NCBI RefSeq assembly: GCF_022662475.1 | Contig: NZ_JAKNQQ010000004.1 | Span: 124,001-188,000, forward strand | DNA length: 64,000 bases | From: Sphingomonas sp. TREG-RG-20F-R18-01 | GTDB taxonomy: Bacteria; Pseudomonadota; Alphaproteobacteria; Sphingomonadales; Sphingomonadaceae | Reading direction: 5' to 3' | Shown: positions 51,105-60,147 of the stretch, piece by piece | How the letters are laid out: every line of letters starts with the position of its first letter | How positions within the stretch are numbered: position 1 is the stretch's first letter | The notes under the pieces: model-generated | The model's database searches: none | What the model was told of the DNA's origin: nothing | The model's input: the letters and a program-made list of their open reading frames with translations, nothing else | Program-made: the position numbers and the translations under genes

Positions 51105-51791
51105 ATGACACGATACAGCACGCGCGTCTGGCTGCTCGCGGCGGGAACGTCGAGTATGGCGGGCTATGTCGACGCGGTCGGCTTCCTCAAGCTCGGCGGG
51201 CTGTTCGTTTCGTTCATGAGCGGCAATTCGACCCGGCTTGCGGTCGGCCTGGTCGTCGACCCCTATGTCGCGCGGGTCGCGATCGGGCTGCTCGGCGCGT
51301 TCGTCGGCGGCGTCGTGCTCGGCACGCTGATCGCGGCGGCGGCGGGGGTGTGGCGCAAGCCCGTGATCCTGCTGGTGGTCGGCGCGCTGCTTGCGGTGGC
51401 GGGCTGGCTCGACTTGGCGGGCGCGGGCGGCTGGGCGACGCCGCTGATGGCGGCGGCGATGGGGTGCGTGAACACCACCTTCCAGCGCGCGGGCGAAGTG
51501 AGCATCGGGGTCACGTACATGACCGGTACGCTCGTCAAGTTCGGGCAGCGCCTGGCCGATGCAATGCTGGGCGGGGCGCGCTGGGCATGGGTGCCGTATC
51601 TCGCGCTGTGGCTCGGATTGGTCGGCGGCGCGGTGGTGGGAAGCCTGATGTACCGGAGCTTCGGCACCGCCAGCATCTGGGGCGCCGCGGGCGTGGCGGT
51701 CGTGCTTGCGGTCTATGCTGGGTTGCTCGGGCCGGCGGAGCCATCCCGCGCCCGCGCGGTGATCGGGGTCGGGTCGGGGGCGGAAAGTTAG
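51105..51791 (+). CDS. DUF1275 (YoaK-like) membrane protein
   Basis: A 228-residue membrane protein with six or seven hydrophobic segments and the DUF1275 pattern SSMAGYVDAVGFLKLGGLFVSFMSGNSTRL near the N-terminus, then MGCVNTTFQR and VTYMTGTLVKFGQRL. The family is uncharacterised; a transport role is often guessed. ATG 51105 has GAGG upstream. It is divergent from rsmE. Confidence 0.88.
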   Translation: MTRYSTRVWLLAAGTSSMAGYVDAVGFLKLGGLFVSFMSGNSTRLAVGLVVDPYVARVAIGLLGAFVGGVVLGTLIAAAAGVWRKPVILLVVGALLAVAGWLDLAGAGGWATPLMAAAMGCVNTTFQRAGEVSIGVTYMTGTLVKFGQRLADAMLGGARWAWVPYLALWLGLVGGAVVGSLMYRSFGTASIWGAAGVAVVLAVYAGLLGPAEPSRARAVIGVGSGAES

Positions 51792-51881
51792 GGGAAAGTT
51801 AGGCGGAATCGCCGTGCGGATCGCCAGTGTTCCGCGCAGCGAATGGGAGTTCGGATCCTGTCAAAGAGCACCGTGCGGTAT

Positions 51882-51925
51882 AGCAGGACAGGGGGCCTGT
51901 AGGACAGGGGCCTGTAGGACAGGGG
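51882..51925. repeat. Short tandem repeat of a 15-bp unit
   Basis: Unit CCTGTAGGACAGGGG occurs twice perfectly (51896-51910 and 51911-51925), preceded by a degenerate third copy (51882-51895). Each unit is itself a near-palindrome. It lies between the DUF1275 gene and the next gene, where copy number could vary. Confidence 0.65.
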
Positions 51926-52032
51926 CGCTGGCGCAGTACCCGGCGGTCCCCACCGGAGATTGCTTGATCGAACGCTGGCGATCATTCACCGTCGGCGCCT
52001 CACGCCATTTCGATACGAACGGGGAGATACCA

Positions 52033-52470
52033 ATGCGCCGAACGATGATCTTCGCGCTGGCGGGCTTGGCACTGGCTGGACCCTTGCCGGTGGCGGCCGC
52101 CCCGGCCGTGCAGAAAGAAGCGACGGCCGCCGATGGCCAGGTCCAGCTGTTTCTTGCGACGCTCAAGGCTGGCAAAGGGGGCCAGGCGGTGGAAGAGCTG
52201 ATGGCAGCGTCGCCCCTGTGGGCAAAGCATGCGGGCTTCAGCGAACAAATGACCGGCCAGATCGATGCGGCGGTCAAGGCGTATGGGCCGGTCATATCGT
52301 ACGAACGCGTGTCCACGGCCAACGTCGGTACGATGGCGACGCGGGAATATTATCTCGTGCAACATCGGGACATGGTGACACGGTGGGAATTCGACCTGGT
52401 GCGAACCCCGAGCGGATGGAACGTCGGCTTCTTCGGCTTTACCGATCAGCCGAACACCTGGTTTTCTTGA
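52033..52470 (+). CDS. Exported protein of unknown function, 145 residues
   Basis: A signal peptide (MRRTMIFALAGLALAGPLPVAAA) is followed by a soluble helical-plus-strand domain ending GWNVGFFGFTDQPNTWFS. It is probably periplasmic. No domain is recognised; the overall plan resembles small secreted domains that bind or sense a ligand. GGGGAG lies upstream of the ATG. Longer frames run through the tandem repeat and are not credible. Confidence 0.75.
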   Translation: MRRTMIFALAGLALAGPLPVAAAPAVQKEATAADGQVQLFLATLKAGKGGQAVEELMAASPLWAKHAGFSEQMTGQIDAAVKAYGPVISYERVSTANVGTMATREYYLVQHRDMVTRWEFDLVRTPSGWNVGFFGFTDQPNTWFS

Positions 52471-52564
52471 GCGTCGTGACGGCCGGGGAGACGATCCCCA
52501 TGCAACGTCTCGCGTCCGATCCCGGGACTTTGGCAGCGGGGGGCATCGGCACGCCCATCTGAAC

Positions 52565-52720
52565 CTAACGCCGCCGGAACCCCGCGCGCACCAGCACGGC
52601 GAGCAGCCCGACCGCGATCGCACCCAGCACGACCCAGGCGGTGACCATCCCGACGCTGCGCGCGACCGCCCAGAGCAAGGCTTCGAAAAAGCGCCCGATC
52701 GCGACGGAAAGATGGACCAA
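52565..52720 (-). CDS. Possible small single-helix membrane protein
   Basis: The frame gives about 51 residues (VHLSVAIGRFFEALLWAVAR... ending VLVRAGFRRR) with a membrane helix and basic tail, the look of a genuine small protein. No ATG is suitably placed; I used TTG 52718-52720 with GGAG 10 nt upstream, and a longer ATG start at 52810 would overlap the ubiA leader and add Arg-rich sequence. Function unknown. Confidence 0.4.
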   Translation of the reverse strand: MVHLSVAIGRFFEALLWAVARSVGMVTAWVVLGAIAVGLLAVLVRAGFRRR

Positions 52721-52866
52721 AGGCAGGGTTCTCCGGGCGTCGGGCGACAGGTCCGAACGGAATGGCGGCCGCGACGGGCGGGTGTCCCGCCCTCTGTGCC
52801 GACCCCGCATGGCAAAAGCGAGGCGCAATGTTTCCCCGGCATGTCCTCTTGCGCTACGGCGGGGGC

Positions 52867-53793
52867 ATGTCCCGCTCTCCCTCCTCCGCGCCGCTTCTCA
52901 CCCCCGATACCGAGCATCGCGGGATGGTCGCGCTGTTGCCCGCGCCCGCGCGGCCGTTCGCGCTGCTCGCCCGGTTCGATCGGCCGATCGGCTGGTGGCT
53001 GCTGTTCTGGCCCGGCGCGTGGAGCGTGGCGCTGGCCGGCGGGACGATCGATCGCTGGGACCTGACCCTGTGGCTGCTGCTCGGCAGCATCGCGATGCGC
53101 GGCGCGGGGTGCGTGTTCAACGACATCATCGACCGCGATCTCGACCGGCAGGTCGCGCGCACCCGCAGCCGTCCGCTCGCGAGCGGCGCGGTTTCGGTCA
53201 GGGCGGCGGCGGTGTGGCTGGTATTGCTGTGCCTGGTCGGGCTGGCGGTGCTGTTGCAACTGCACGGGTTCGCGGCGGTGGTCGCGCTGTGCAGCCTGGC
53301 GCCGGTCGCGGCTTACCCCTTCATGAAGCGGATCACCTGGTGGCCGCAGATCTGGCTCGGGCTGGTGTTCTCCTGGGCCGCGCTGGTGGGATGGGCGGAG
53401 ATCACGCGGACGCTCTCGTGGCCTGGGCTGCTGCTGTACGCGGGGTCGATCTGCTGGGTGGTGGGCTATGACACGATCTACGCGCTGCAGGACCGGGAGG
53501 ACGATGCGCTGATCGGCGTGCGGTCGTCCGCGCTGAGGATGGGAAACAGGGTGCGCGCGGGCGTCGCCGCCTTCTATGCCGCGGCGCTGGCCTTGTGGGC
53601 GGGCGCGATCTGGGTGCTGCGGCCGGATTGGCTGGCGGTCGGGGCGTTGCTGCCGGTCGCCCTGCACTTCGTCTGGCAGGTCGCGACGCTGCGCCCCGAT
53701 GACGGCGTGGGCGCGCTGGCGCGGTTTCGGTCGAACCGGTTCGCGGGGTTGCTGATGTTTCTCGCCTGCGTGGTGGTGGGCACGACGCTCTGA
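52867..53793 (+). CDS. ubiA: 4-hydroxybenzoate polyprenyltransferase (UbiA family)
   Basis: A 308-residue prenyltransferase with eight or nine membrane helices. The two aspartate-rich motifs are present: NDIIDRDLDRQVARTRSRPL (about 86-105) and YDTIYALQDREDD (about 200). It attaches a polyprenyl chain to 4-hydroxybenzoate in ubiquinone synthesis. The ATG 52867 is 2 nt after GGGGG; a start 13 codons upstream is less likely. Other UbiA-family roles cannot be excluded, but the length and motifs fit UbiA best. Confidence 0.9.
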   Translation: MSRSPSSAPLLTPDTEHRGMVALLPAPARPFALLARFDRPIGWWLLFWPGAWSVALAGGTIDRWDLTLWLLLGSIAMRGAGCVFNDIIDRDLDRQVARTRSRPLASGAVSVRAAAVWLVLLCLVGLAVLLQLHGFAAVVALCSLAPVAAYPFMKRITWWPQIWLGLVFSWAALVGWAEITRTLSWPGLLLYAGSICWVVGYDTIYALQDREDDALIGVRSSALRMGNRVRAGVAAFYAAALALWAGAIWVLRPDWLAVGALLPVALHFVWQVATLRPDDGVGALARFRSNRFAGLLMFLACVVVGTTL

Positions 53794-53854
53794 GCGGGGA
53801 ACACGGACGAAACCGCTCTAGCATCGCGCGGTGCGACACCTTAAGTCCAAACCC

Positions 53855-55210
53855 ATGTTGACCCCCGATCAGGCGCAGGACCGCGCCGCCGCCATCGTCG
53901 CCCGAGCCACCGCCGCCGGAGCCGACGCCGCCGATGCCGTCTATGCCGCCGACATGTCGCTCGACATCTCCGTCCGGCTCGGGGCGCTCGAGGACGTCGG
54001 GCGCTCGGAGAGTGCCGACCTTGGCTTGCGCGTGTTCGTCGGCAAGCGCTCGGCGAGCGTGTCCACCTCCGACCTGTCGGACGATTCGATCGCCGCCCTG
54101 GTCGAGCGCGCGGTCGCGATGGCGCGCGAGGCGCCTGAGGACGCCTGGGCCGGGCTCGCGCCACAGGAACGCCTGATGCGCGGCGCGCCGCCGCTGCTCG
54201 ACCTCGACGATGGCGGCGGGGCTTCGCCCGAAAGCCTGCGTGCGGTCGCACTCGCCGCCGAGGACGCTGCGCGCGCGGTGCCCGGCGTGACCAACAGCGA
54301 GGGCGGCTCGGCGAGCGCGTCGCGCTCGATCTGGGCGCTCGCGACGAGCCGCGGCTTTGCGGCCGCCTACGCCGCAACCGGCTACGGCCTCTCCGCAAGC
54401 GTGCTTGCCGGCGCGACCGAGGGCGGTGGCGAGATGGTGCGCGACTATGCCTATAGTTCGGCACGCCACCGCCATGCGCTCGAGGCACCCGAGGCGATCG
54501 GTACCAAGGCGGGCGAGCGCGCCGTCGCGCGCGTCAACCCCGGGCGGCTGGCGAGCGGACCGATGTCGGTGGTGTATGATCCGCGCGTCGGATCGAGCCT
54601 GCTCGGCCATCTGATGGGCGCGATTTCGGGCTCGGCGATCACGCGCAAGACGAGCTTCCTGCTCGATGCGCTGGGGACGCAGGTGTTCTCGGCCGGCGTG
54701 ACCGTGCTGGACGATCCGCATCGCCCGCACGGCCTGCGCTCGCGCCCGTTCGACGGGGAGGGGCTGCCGGTCAGCCCGTCCGCGATCATCGAGCACGGCA
54801 TGCTCGAGGCGTGGTTGCTCGACAGCGCTTCGGCGCGGCAATTGGGGCTGGAGCCGACCGGCCACGCCTCGCGCGGCGTCGGCGGATCGCCCGGTGTGTC
54901 GCCGAGCAACGTCCATATGGTCGCGGGCAAGGTGCCGGTGTCCACGCTGATCGCCGACATTGCGAACGGCGTGTTCGTGACCGAGCTGATCGGCATGGGC
55001 GTCAACGGCGTGACCGGGGACTATTCGCGTGGCGCTGCGGGGTTCCGGATCGTCGACGGGCAGATTGCCGGGCCGGTCGCCGAATTCACCATCGCGGGCA
55101 ACCTGCGCGACATGTACCGTAACCTGACGCCCGCGAACGATCTCGAATTCCGTTATGGCACCAACGTGCCGACGCTGCGGGTCGAGGGGATGACCGTCGC
55201 CAGTGGTTGA
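53855..55210 (+). CDS. pmbA: TldE/PmbA-type metalloprotease subunit
   Basis: A 451-residue protein of the TldD/PmbA family: SLDISVRLGALEDVGRSESADLGLRV, GTKAGERAVARVNPG, ARQLGLEPTGHAS and VFVTELIGMGVNGVTGDYSRGAAGF. TldD and TldE form a heterodimeric protease that trims unfolded leader peptides; TldE usually lacks the catalytic HExxxH and I see none here, as expected. No tldD lies next to it. ATG 53855 was chosen; a GTG eight codons earlier is open. It overlaps the next gene by 8 nt. Confidence 0.9.
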   Translation: MLTPDQAQDRAAAIVARATAAGADAADAVYAADMSLDISVRLGALEDVGRSESADLGLRVFVGKRSASVSTSDLSDDSIAALVERAVAMAREAPEDAWAGLAPQERLMRGAPPLLDLDDGGGASPESLRAVALAAEDAARAVPGVTNSEGGSASASRSIWALATSRGFAAAYAATGYGLSASVLAGATEGGGEMVRDYAYSSARHRHALEAPEAIGTKAGERAVARVNPGRLASGPMSVVYDPRVGSSLLGHLMGAISGSAITRKTSFLLDALGTQVFSAGVTVLDDPHRPHGLRSRPFDGEGLPVSPSAIIEHGMLEAWLLDSASARQLGLEPTGHASRGVGGSPGVSPSNVHMVAGKVPVSTLIADIANGVFVTELIGMGVNGVTGDYSRGAAGFRIVDGQIAGPVAEFTIAGNLRDMYRNLTPANDLEFRYGTNVPTLRVEGMTVASG

Positions 55211-55985
55211 ACCCGGTCTGACGGATGCGGTCGCCGCCATCGTGGCGGAAGCGGGCGCGCTGGCGCTGCGCCAGTGGCGGACCGACTTCGCGCGCTGGGA
55301 AAAGGCGCCGGGCGACCCGGTGTGCGCGGTCGACCTCGAGGTGAACGCGCTGTTGCGGGAGCGGCTGTCGGCATTGCTGCCCGATGCGGGATGGCTGTCC
55401 GAGGAGACGGCGGACAATGCGGATCGTCTGGCCCGTTCGCGGCTGTGGGTGGTCGATCCGATCGACGGGACGCGCGATTACATTCGCGGGCGCGATGGCT
55501 GGGCCGTTTCGGTTGCGCTGGTGGAGCGCGGCCAGCCGGTGATCGGTGTGCTCGACGCGGCGGCGCGGGGACAGGTGTTTCGCGCGGAGCTGGGCCAGGG
55601 GGCGTGGGCCAATGGCGTCCGCCTCGCGGTCGGCGACCGGCGCGTGTTCGGCGGGGCGCGCGTGCCGACCGACGCCTTGCCCAAGGTCGATCGCGACTTG
55701 GTGGCGGTGGCCAAGCCCAATTCGATTGCGCTCAGGATCGCGATGGTGGCGGCGGACGAGGCGGATCTGGTCGCGACCCTGCGCTGGGGCTGGGAATGGG
55801 ACGTGGCGGCGGCGGTGCTGATCGCGGCCGAGGCGGGCGCGCGCGTGACCGATGCTCTGGGACAGGCGCTGACCTTCAATACGCCGCGTGCGCAGGCGTT
55901 CGGCGTGGTGACGTCGGTGCCGGGGATCCACGCGGCCGCGATCGAGCGGTTGCGCGAACGGGCGTCGGCTTTGTCGAGGGGGTGA
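55203..55985 (+). CDS. Inositol monophosphatase family protein (CysQ/3',5'-bisphosphate nucleotidase-like)
   Basis: A 260-residue lithium-sensitive-type phosphatase: metal ligands Glu67/Glu68 in LSEETADN, Asp85/Asp88 in WVVDPIDGTRDYI, and the C-terminal aspartate in WGWEWDVAAAVLIAAEAG. It is closer to the CysQ/histidinol-phosphatase-like branch than to inositol monophosphatase; a role in clearing 3'-phosphoadenosine 5'-phosphate from sulfate assimilation is possible. It starts at GTG 55203, overlapping the pmbA stop, so it is coupled to pmbA. Confidence 0.85.
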   Translation: MVEPGLTDAVAAIVAEAGALALRQWRTDFARWEKAPGDPVCAVDLEVNALLRERLSALLPDAGWLSEETADNADRLARSRLWVVDPIDGTRDYIRGRDGWAVSVALVERGQPVIGVLDAAARGQVFRAELGQGAWANGVRLAVGDRRVFGGARVPTDALPKVDRDLVAVAKPNSIALRIAMVAADEADLVATLRWGWEWDVAAAVLIAAEAGARVTDALGQALTFNTPRAQAFGVVTSVPGIHAAAIERLRERASALSRG

Positions 55986-56012
55986 GTCGGGGCGGGTGAT
56001 TGCGGTCGGGCT

Positions 56013-56184
56013 TGCGGCACGGCGCCACCCCAACCCCTCCCCTGAAGGGGAGGGGCTAAGAAGAAGACGCCCCTCACCTGACGGGGAGAGGCTAAGAAGA
56101 AGACGCCCCTCACCTGACGGGGAAGGGCGACGGAAAAGAGGTTCTCCCCTCCCCTTCAGGGGAGGGGCTGGGGGTGGGGCAGTG
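56013..56184. repeat. Bipartite GC-rich repeat (REP-like) with an internal 36-bp tandem
   Basis: Two inverted units: left 56013-56055 contains GCGGCACGGCGCCACC then CCCCTCCCCTGAAGGGGAGG; right 56144-56184 is its near complement (CCCCTTCAGGGGAGGGG then GGGGTGGGGCAGTG). Between them a 36-bp block (GGCTAAGAAGAAGACGCCCC..) repeats twice at 56054-56089 and 56090-56125. The left unit shares its head and plan with the element at 46574-46673, so they are one family. It lies between the CysQ-like and rluE genes. Confidence 0.7.
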
Positions 56185-56205
56185 TCTCACCGACCCCGAG
56201 GCCCG

Positions 56206-56754
56206 CTACACCAGCACTTCGCGCATCGCCCCCGGTGCCAGTCCCTCGATCGTCCATTCCCCGATCCGCCAGCGCACCAGCCGCAGCGTCGGAAACCCGA
56301 TCGCCGCGGTCATTCGCCGCACCTGCCGGTTGCGGCCCTCGCGGATCGTGAGCGTGATCCAGCCGTCGGGCACGCTCTTGCGAAACCGCACCGGCGGATC
56401 GCGCGGCCAGAGCGCCGGGTCGTCGATCCGCTCTACCTCGGCGGGCAGCGTCATCCCGTCCTTGAGGCGCACCCCCTGGCGCAACGGCGCGAGCGCGGCG
56501 TCGTCGGGATCGCCCTCGACCTGGATCAGATAGGTCTTGGGCAGCTTGAACTTCGGGTCCGCGATCCGTGCCTGCAGCCGGCCATCGTCGGTCAGCAGCA
56601 TCAACCCCTCGCTGTCGCGGTCGAGCCGCCCCGCCGGATAGACGCCGGGTACCGCGACGTAATCGGACAGCGTCGCACGCGGGGTAGGGGACTTCGCGTC
56701 GGTGAATTGCGACAGGACGTCATAGGGTTTGTTGAGCAGGATCAGGCGCGCCAT
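56206..56754 (-). CDS. rluE: 23S rRNA pseudouridine synthase, RluE-like (RsuA/RluB/E/F family)
   Basis: A 182-residue pseudouridine synthase with the catalytic aspartate Asp45 in PAGRLDRDSEGLMLLT, LPKTYLIQVEG, and WITLTIREGRNRQVRRM. It lacks an N-terminal S4 domain and starts directly at LNKPYDVLSQF, the RluE plan; by family it makes pseudouridine 2457 in 23S rRNA. The ATG 56752-56754 gives the expected length. Confidence 0.9.
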   Translation of the reverse strand: MARLILLNKPYDVLSQFTDAKSPTPRATLSDYVAVPGVYPAGRLDRDSEGLMLLTDDGRLQARIADPKFKLPKTYLIQVEGDPDDAALAPLRQGVRLKDGMTLPAEVERIDDPALWPRDPPVRFRKSVPDGWITLTIREGRNRQVRRMTAAIGFPTLRLVRWRIGEWTIEGLAPGAMREVLV

Positions 56755-56855
56755 CGCCGCGCCTTACGCGCATCGCGCCGATAACGGAACCGCCGCCCGG
56801 ACAGCGTCCGGACGGCGGTCGCGGGTGGCAGTCGCAGACGGCGCCAGGCGCGGCG

Positions 56856-59657
56856 TCACATGCGGAACGACACCGATCCGACGAAGGTGCGGCCGTTCTT
56901 GTAGAAGGCCGTCGGACGATCCGGCGTGCCGTTATACTGCAGGTACGTCTCGTCGAGCAGGTTCTGGGCGTTGACCGAGAAGGTGATCGCGTCGTTGAGC
57001 TTGAGGCTCGCCGAGAGATCGACCTGATTGTACGGCGCGACCATCTCGCGCGACCCCAGGCGGCCGATCGTGCGGAAATAGGACGAGCGATAATTGTAGC
57101 TCAGGCGCGCCTGGAACGGACCCTTTTCGAAATAGGGGATCACGTTGACGGTATGCCGCGACAGGTACGGCAGGTTGAGCGCGGTCCCCGTCACGTCGAC
57201 CGACGAGGTGCTGCTGTCCTGATACGAATAGTTCGCCTGGAGGCCGAACCCGCCCCAGATCTCGGCCTGGCCCGACACCAGCACGCCGTTGACCTTCGCC
57301 TTGCCGCCGTTGACCGGACGCGAGACGTTGTAGCGATTGTCCAGCTGACCCGTCAGCGAGTTGAACAGCGTCACGCCCTGTTGGCGGAAGTTGATGATGT
57401 AGTTCGAGATTTCGCGACGGAACAGCTCGACGGCCAACAGCGACCCGGCGCGGGGGTAGAATTCCGCGGTCAGTTCGTAATTGACCGATTCATACGGCTT
57501 CAGGTCGGGATTGCCGCCGCTCGCGTCGAAGGTGGTGTCGTTCTGCGAGATCGACGCCGCGAGATCCTGGTAGCGGGGCCGCGAGATAACCTTGGCGACC
57601 GCGCCGCGGAAGATCAGCTGCTTGCTGGCTTCGTACGCGATGTTGAAGCTGGGCAGGAACTTCAGATAATCGGTCGTCGAACTGGTCGGCGTGGGGGCGG
57701 GCGTCGGGTTGGCCGCCGTGGCGAGCGTCAGCGCATAATCCGATACGTCCCGCGTATAGACCAACCGCCCACCGATGTTGCCGCGGAACCCGGCCTGGTT
57801 GAAGTTCGCCTGCAGATAGGAACCGACGACCGTTTCCTTGACCTTGGTGGTCGCGCCGATCTTGTCGATCAGCGGGCTGTTGATCGCATTCGCCAGGATG
57901 TCGATCACCGACTGTTCCGGCAGGTTCAGATATTGCGTGGCATTGCCGTTGCCGCCGCTGCCGCTGAACGTACCGCCCGGCGTGGACAGCGTCGGGACAT
58001 TGAGCTGCGACGCCAGCAGGGAGGTCGTCAGATAGGTGTTGATGCCGCGACCGTCGATCCGGTTGATGTGGTCCGTGACGCGCGAGCCGAGCAGCACTTC
58101 GGTGAACGGCCCGAACGAAACCGGGATGGTCGCATCATAGCCGCCGAAGATGTCGCGATCGGTCGTGACGCTGAAATCCTGCCCGCCGATCTGCGCGCCG
58201 ATCAGCTGCCGCCCGTTGACGACGACCGGATTGCCCTCGATCTGCGCGGGGTTGTTGTTCGGGTTGGTGAAATAGTTTGCCGCGTTGGTCGGATCACCGA
58301 CGAAGTTCACGGTCGCCGAATTCGGCGTGAAGGCATAGCTGTACGGCAGCTTGGTCTGGACGTTGAAGAGATATTCCGGGTTGCGACCCCCGGTCGCCTT
58401 GCTCCAGCCGCCGGCGAACGAGACCTTCGCGCCGCCCGAACCTTCCCAATCGGCGAACAGGTTGATGTTGTCGGTCTTGAGCTTCGTGCGGCGTACCAGC
58501 GTATCGAGCTGTGCGCTCTGGTTCTTGGCGCCCGCGAACGAGGCGGCCGTCACCACGCCGTTGCTGACCGTCGCCGAGGTCAGCACGTCACCGGTCCACG
58601 CGCCGGGGATCGTATACATCGACTGGCTGTAATTGTTGTAATTGCCGTCGATGTGCAGGCCGTTGAGCGTCAGCGTCAGGTTCTGCACCGGACGATACTG
58701 GACGGTGCCCGACACGCTCTTGCGCTCGCGCGTCTGCTGGAAATAGGCGTAGTTGATCCCGAACGGCGAGGCGGCCTTGTAGAGATCCGAAATCGTCCCG
58801 CCGTTGATCGTCGCGCCGGGGCTCTTCAGGCTCAGCGTGCCATCGGCGGCACGGTTGACGAACGGGCTGCTGTACGTGCCGTCGGCGTTGGCCGCGACGT
58901 TGTCATAGCCGAAGAACTCGACACCCGCGCGCGTGAGGCTCTGCTTGTCGTAGGTCGCCGCGACCAGGACGCCGAACGTGTCGGACTTGTTCTTCCAGCT
59001 GTAGAGCCCGGAGCCACGGACGTTCCCCTTGTCGGAACGATCATTGTACGTGTAGCCGCCCGACGCGAAGATCGAATTGGCCGGGGTATCGAGCGGACGG
59101 CGCGTGCGGACGATGACCGTACCGCCGAGGCTGCCTTCCTCGATCCGCGGTTCCGGCGACTTGTAGACTTCCAGCCGCTCGACGAGCTCGGGGGCGAGCA
59201 GCGAATAGTTGAAGGTACGGCTGGACGGATCGTTGTCGTTGCCGCCCCAATCGGCCGAGGCGAGCGCATGGCCATCGAGCAGCATGCGGTTGAGCGCGGG
59301 GTCGGTGCCGAGGATCGCGACCTTCTCACCCTCGCCGAAGCGGCGGTCGATGCTGACGCCTGGGATATGCGACAGCGATTCGGCGACATTACGGTCCGGG
59401 AACTTGCCGATCGCCTCGGACGTGATGACGTCGACCACGGCGTTGGCCTTGCGCTTGACCGAAATCGCGCTGCGCAGGCTCTCGCGAATGCCGGTGACGA
59501 CGATGTCGCCATCCGGGGTGGCGGCGGCGGATGGGGCTTCGGTGTCCGCGACCGGAGCCTGGGTCTGTCCGTCGGCGGGAGCGGTCTGTGCCGATGCGGG
59601 CAGGATGCTCAACCCGGCGAGAACGCTGGAGGTCAACAACACGGTATGAAGTCGCAT
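56856..59657 (-). CDS. TonB-dependent receptor, TIGR01782 type
   Basis: A 933-residue outer membrane receptor: signal peptide to about AQTAP (residue 24), a TonB-box region near DIVVTGIRESLRSAISVKR, then the plug (DVITSEAIGKFPDRNVAESLSHIPGVSIDR, LNRMLLDGHALASADWGG) and a long barrel ending FVGSVSFRM. The first block is the signature of the Xanthomonas/Caulobacter/sphingomonad receptors linked to complex carbohydrate or aromatic uptake; the substrate is not readable and no polysaccharide enzyme is adjacent. AAGGGG lies upstream of ATG 59655-59657. Confidence 0.93.
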   Translation of the reverse strand: MRLHTVLLTSSVLAGLSILPASAQTAPADGQTQAPVADTEAPSAAATPDGDIVVTGIRESLRSAISVKRKANAVVDVITSEAIGKFPDRNVAESLSHIPGVSIDRRFGEGEKVAILGTDPALNRMLLDGHALASADWGGNDNDPSSRTFNYSLLAPELVERLEVYKSPEPRIEEGSLGGTVIVRTRRPLDTPANSIFASGGYTYNDRSDKGNVRGSGLYSWKNKSDTFGVLVAATYDKQSLTRAGVEFFGYDNVAANADGTYSSPFVNRAADGTLSLKSPGATINGGTISDLYKAASPFGINYAYFQQTRERKSVSGTVQYRPVQNLTLTLNGLHIDGNYNNYSQSMYTIPGAWTGDVLTSATVSNGVVTAASFAGAKNQSAQLDTLVRRTKLKTDNINLFADWEGSGGAKVSFAGGWSKATGGRNPEYLFNVQTKLPYSYAFTPNSATVNFVGDPTNAANYFTNPNNNPAQIEGNPVVVNGRQLIGAQIGGQDFSVTTDRDIFGGYDATIPVSFGPFTEVLLGSRVTDHINRIDGRGINTYLTTSLLASQLNVPTLSTPGGTFSGSGGNGNATQYLNLPEQSVIDILANAINSPLIDKIGATTKVKETVVGSYLQANFNQAGFRGNIGGRLVYTRDVSDYALTLATAANPTPAPTPTSSTTDYLKFLPSFNIAYEASKQLIFRGAVAKVISRPRYQDLAASISQNDTTFDASGGNPDLKPYESVNYELTAEFYPRAGSLLAVELFRREISNYIINFRQQGVTLFNSLTGQLDNRYNVSRPVNGGKAKVNGVLVSGQAEIWGGFGLQANYSYQDSSTSSVDVTGTALNLPYLSRHTVNVIPYFEKGPFQARLSYNYRSSYFRTIGRLGSREMVAPYNQVDLSASLKLNDAITFSVNAQNLLDETYLQYNGTPDRPTAFYKNGRTFVGSVSFRM

Positions 59658-60147
59658 ATAATCCACCCCTTACAGAGGCCCCGGCAGATCGTTTCCGCTC
59701 GCGGCCTGAAACCCCGCGGCGACGCGAGGACGACTGATCTCGCCGGGCATGGTCACATATTGGTCTTAGTTTTGGACCGTACCGGCATTATTTTTGTAAC
59801 TAAGCAGAAATAATAAATCCATCGGAAAAATGGCAGCGTCCCCACTTTGCGCCTTGCCCGTCGAACGGGAAAGATTCTAACAAAATGAGCGATCTAGCTG
59901 CATATTACCGTGCCGGAGCGGCGCGTTCGAGGCGGCTGTGCATCTTAAGGATGATGCCCGACATTTCAAATTGGTAAGGTAACGACCGGTCCGATCGGCC
60001 CGACAGGTTGCAAGTGGTGCGTATCCAGCACGCCCTTCGGGGGCGGCGCTGCACGCGCCCCGGCGGATCGGCCACAAAAAAGCCGCCGCCCGGAAACCCG
60101 GACGGCGGCCTTTTGATCAGTCTCGGCAAAGTAGCCGAACGCGGAGA
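59658..60147. other. Intergenic region between TonB receptor and rpoC
   Basis: About 490 bp; AT-rich from 59760 to 59830, which should hold the receptor promoter. GGTC..GACC (59762-59778) is a small inverted repeat in this stretch, a possible operator. The part next to rpoC holds the rpoC terminator. I see no gene; the short ORFs here have poor composition. Confidence 0.5.
60082..60109. terminator. Bidirectional terminator after rpoC
   Basis: Stem GCCGCCG / CGGCGGC extended by CCGG/CCGG around AAA with one mismatch. On the minus strand it is followed by six Ts, 39 nt past the rpoC stop, so it is the likely end of the rpoBC transcript; the plus side has four Ts. Confidence 0.75.

Noticed and set aside
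57153..59813. An 886-codon plus-strand ORF opposite the TonB receptor
   Set aside because: High-GC antisense shadow: Arg-rich, no domain, while the minus strand encodes a complete receptor.
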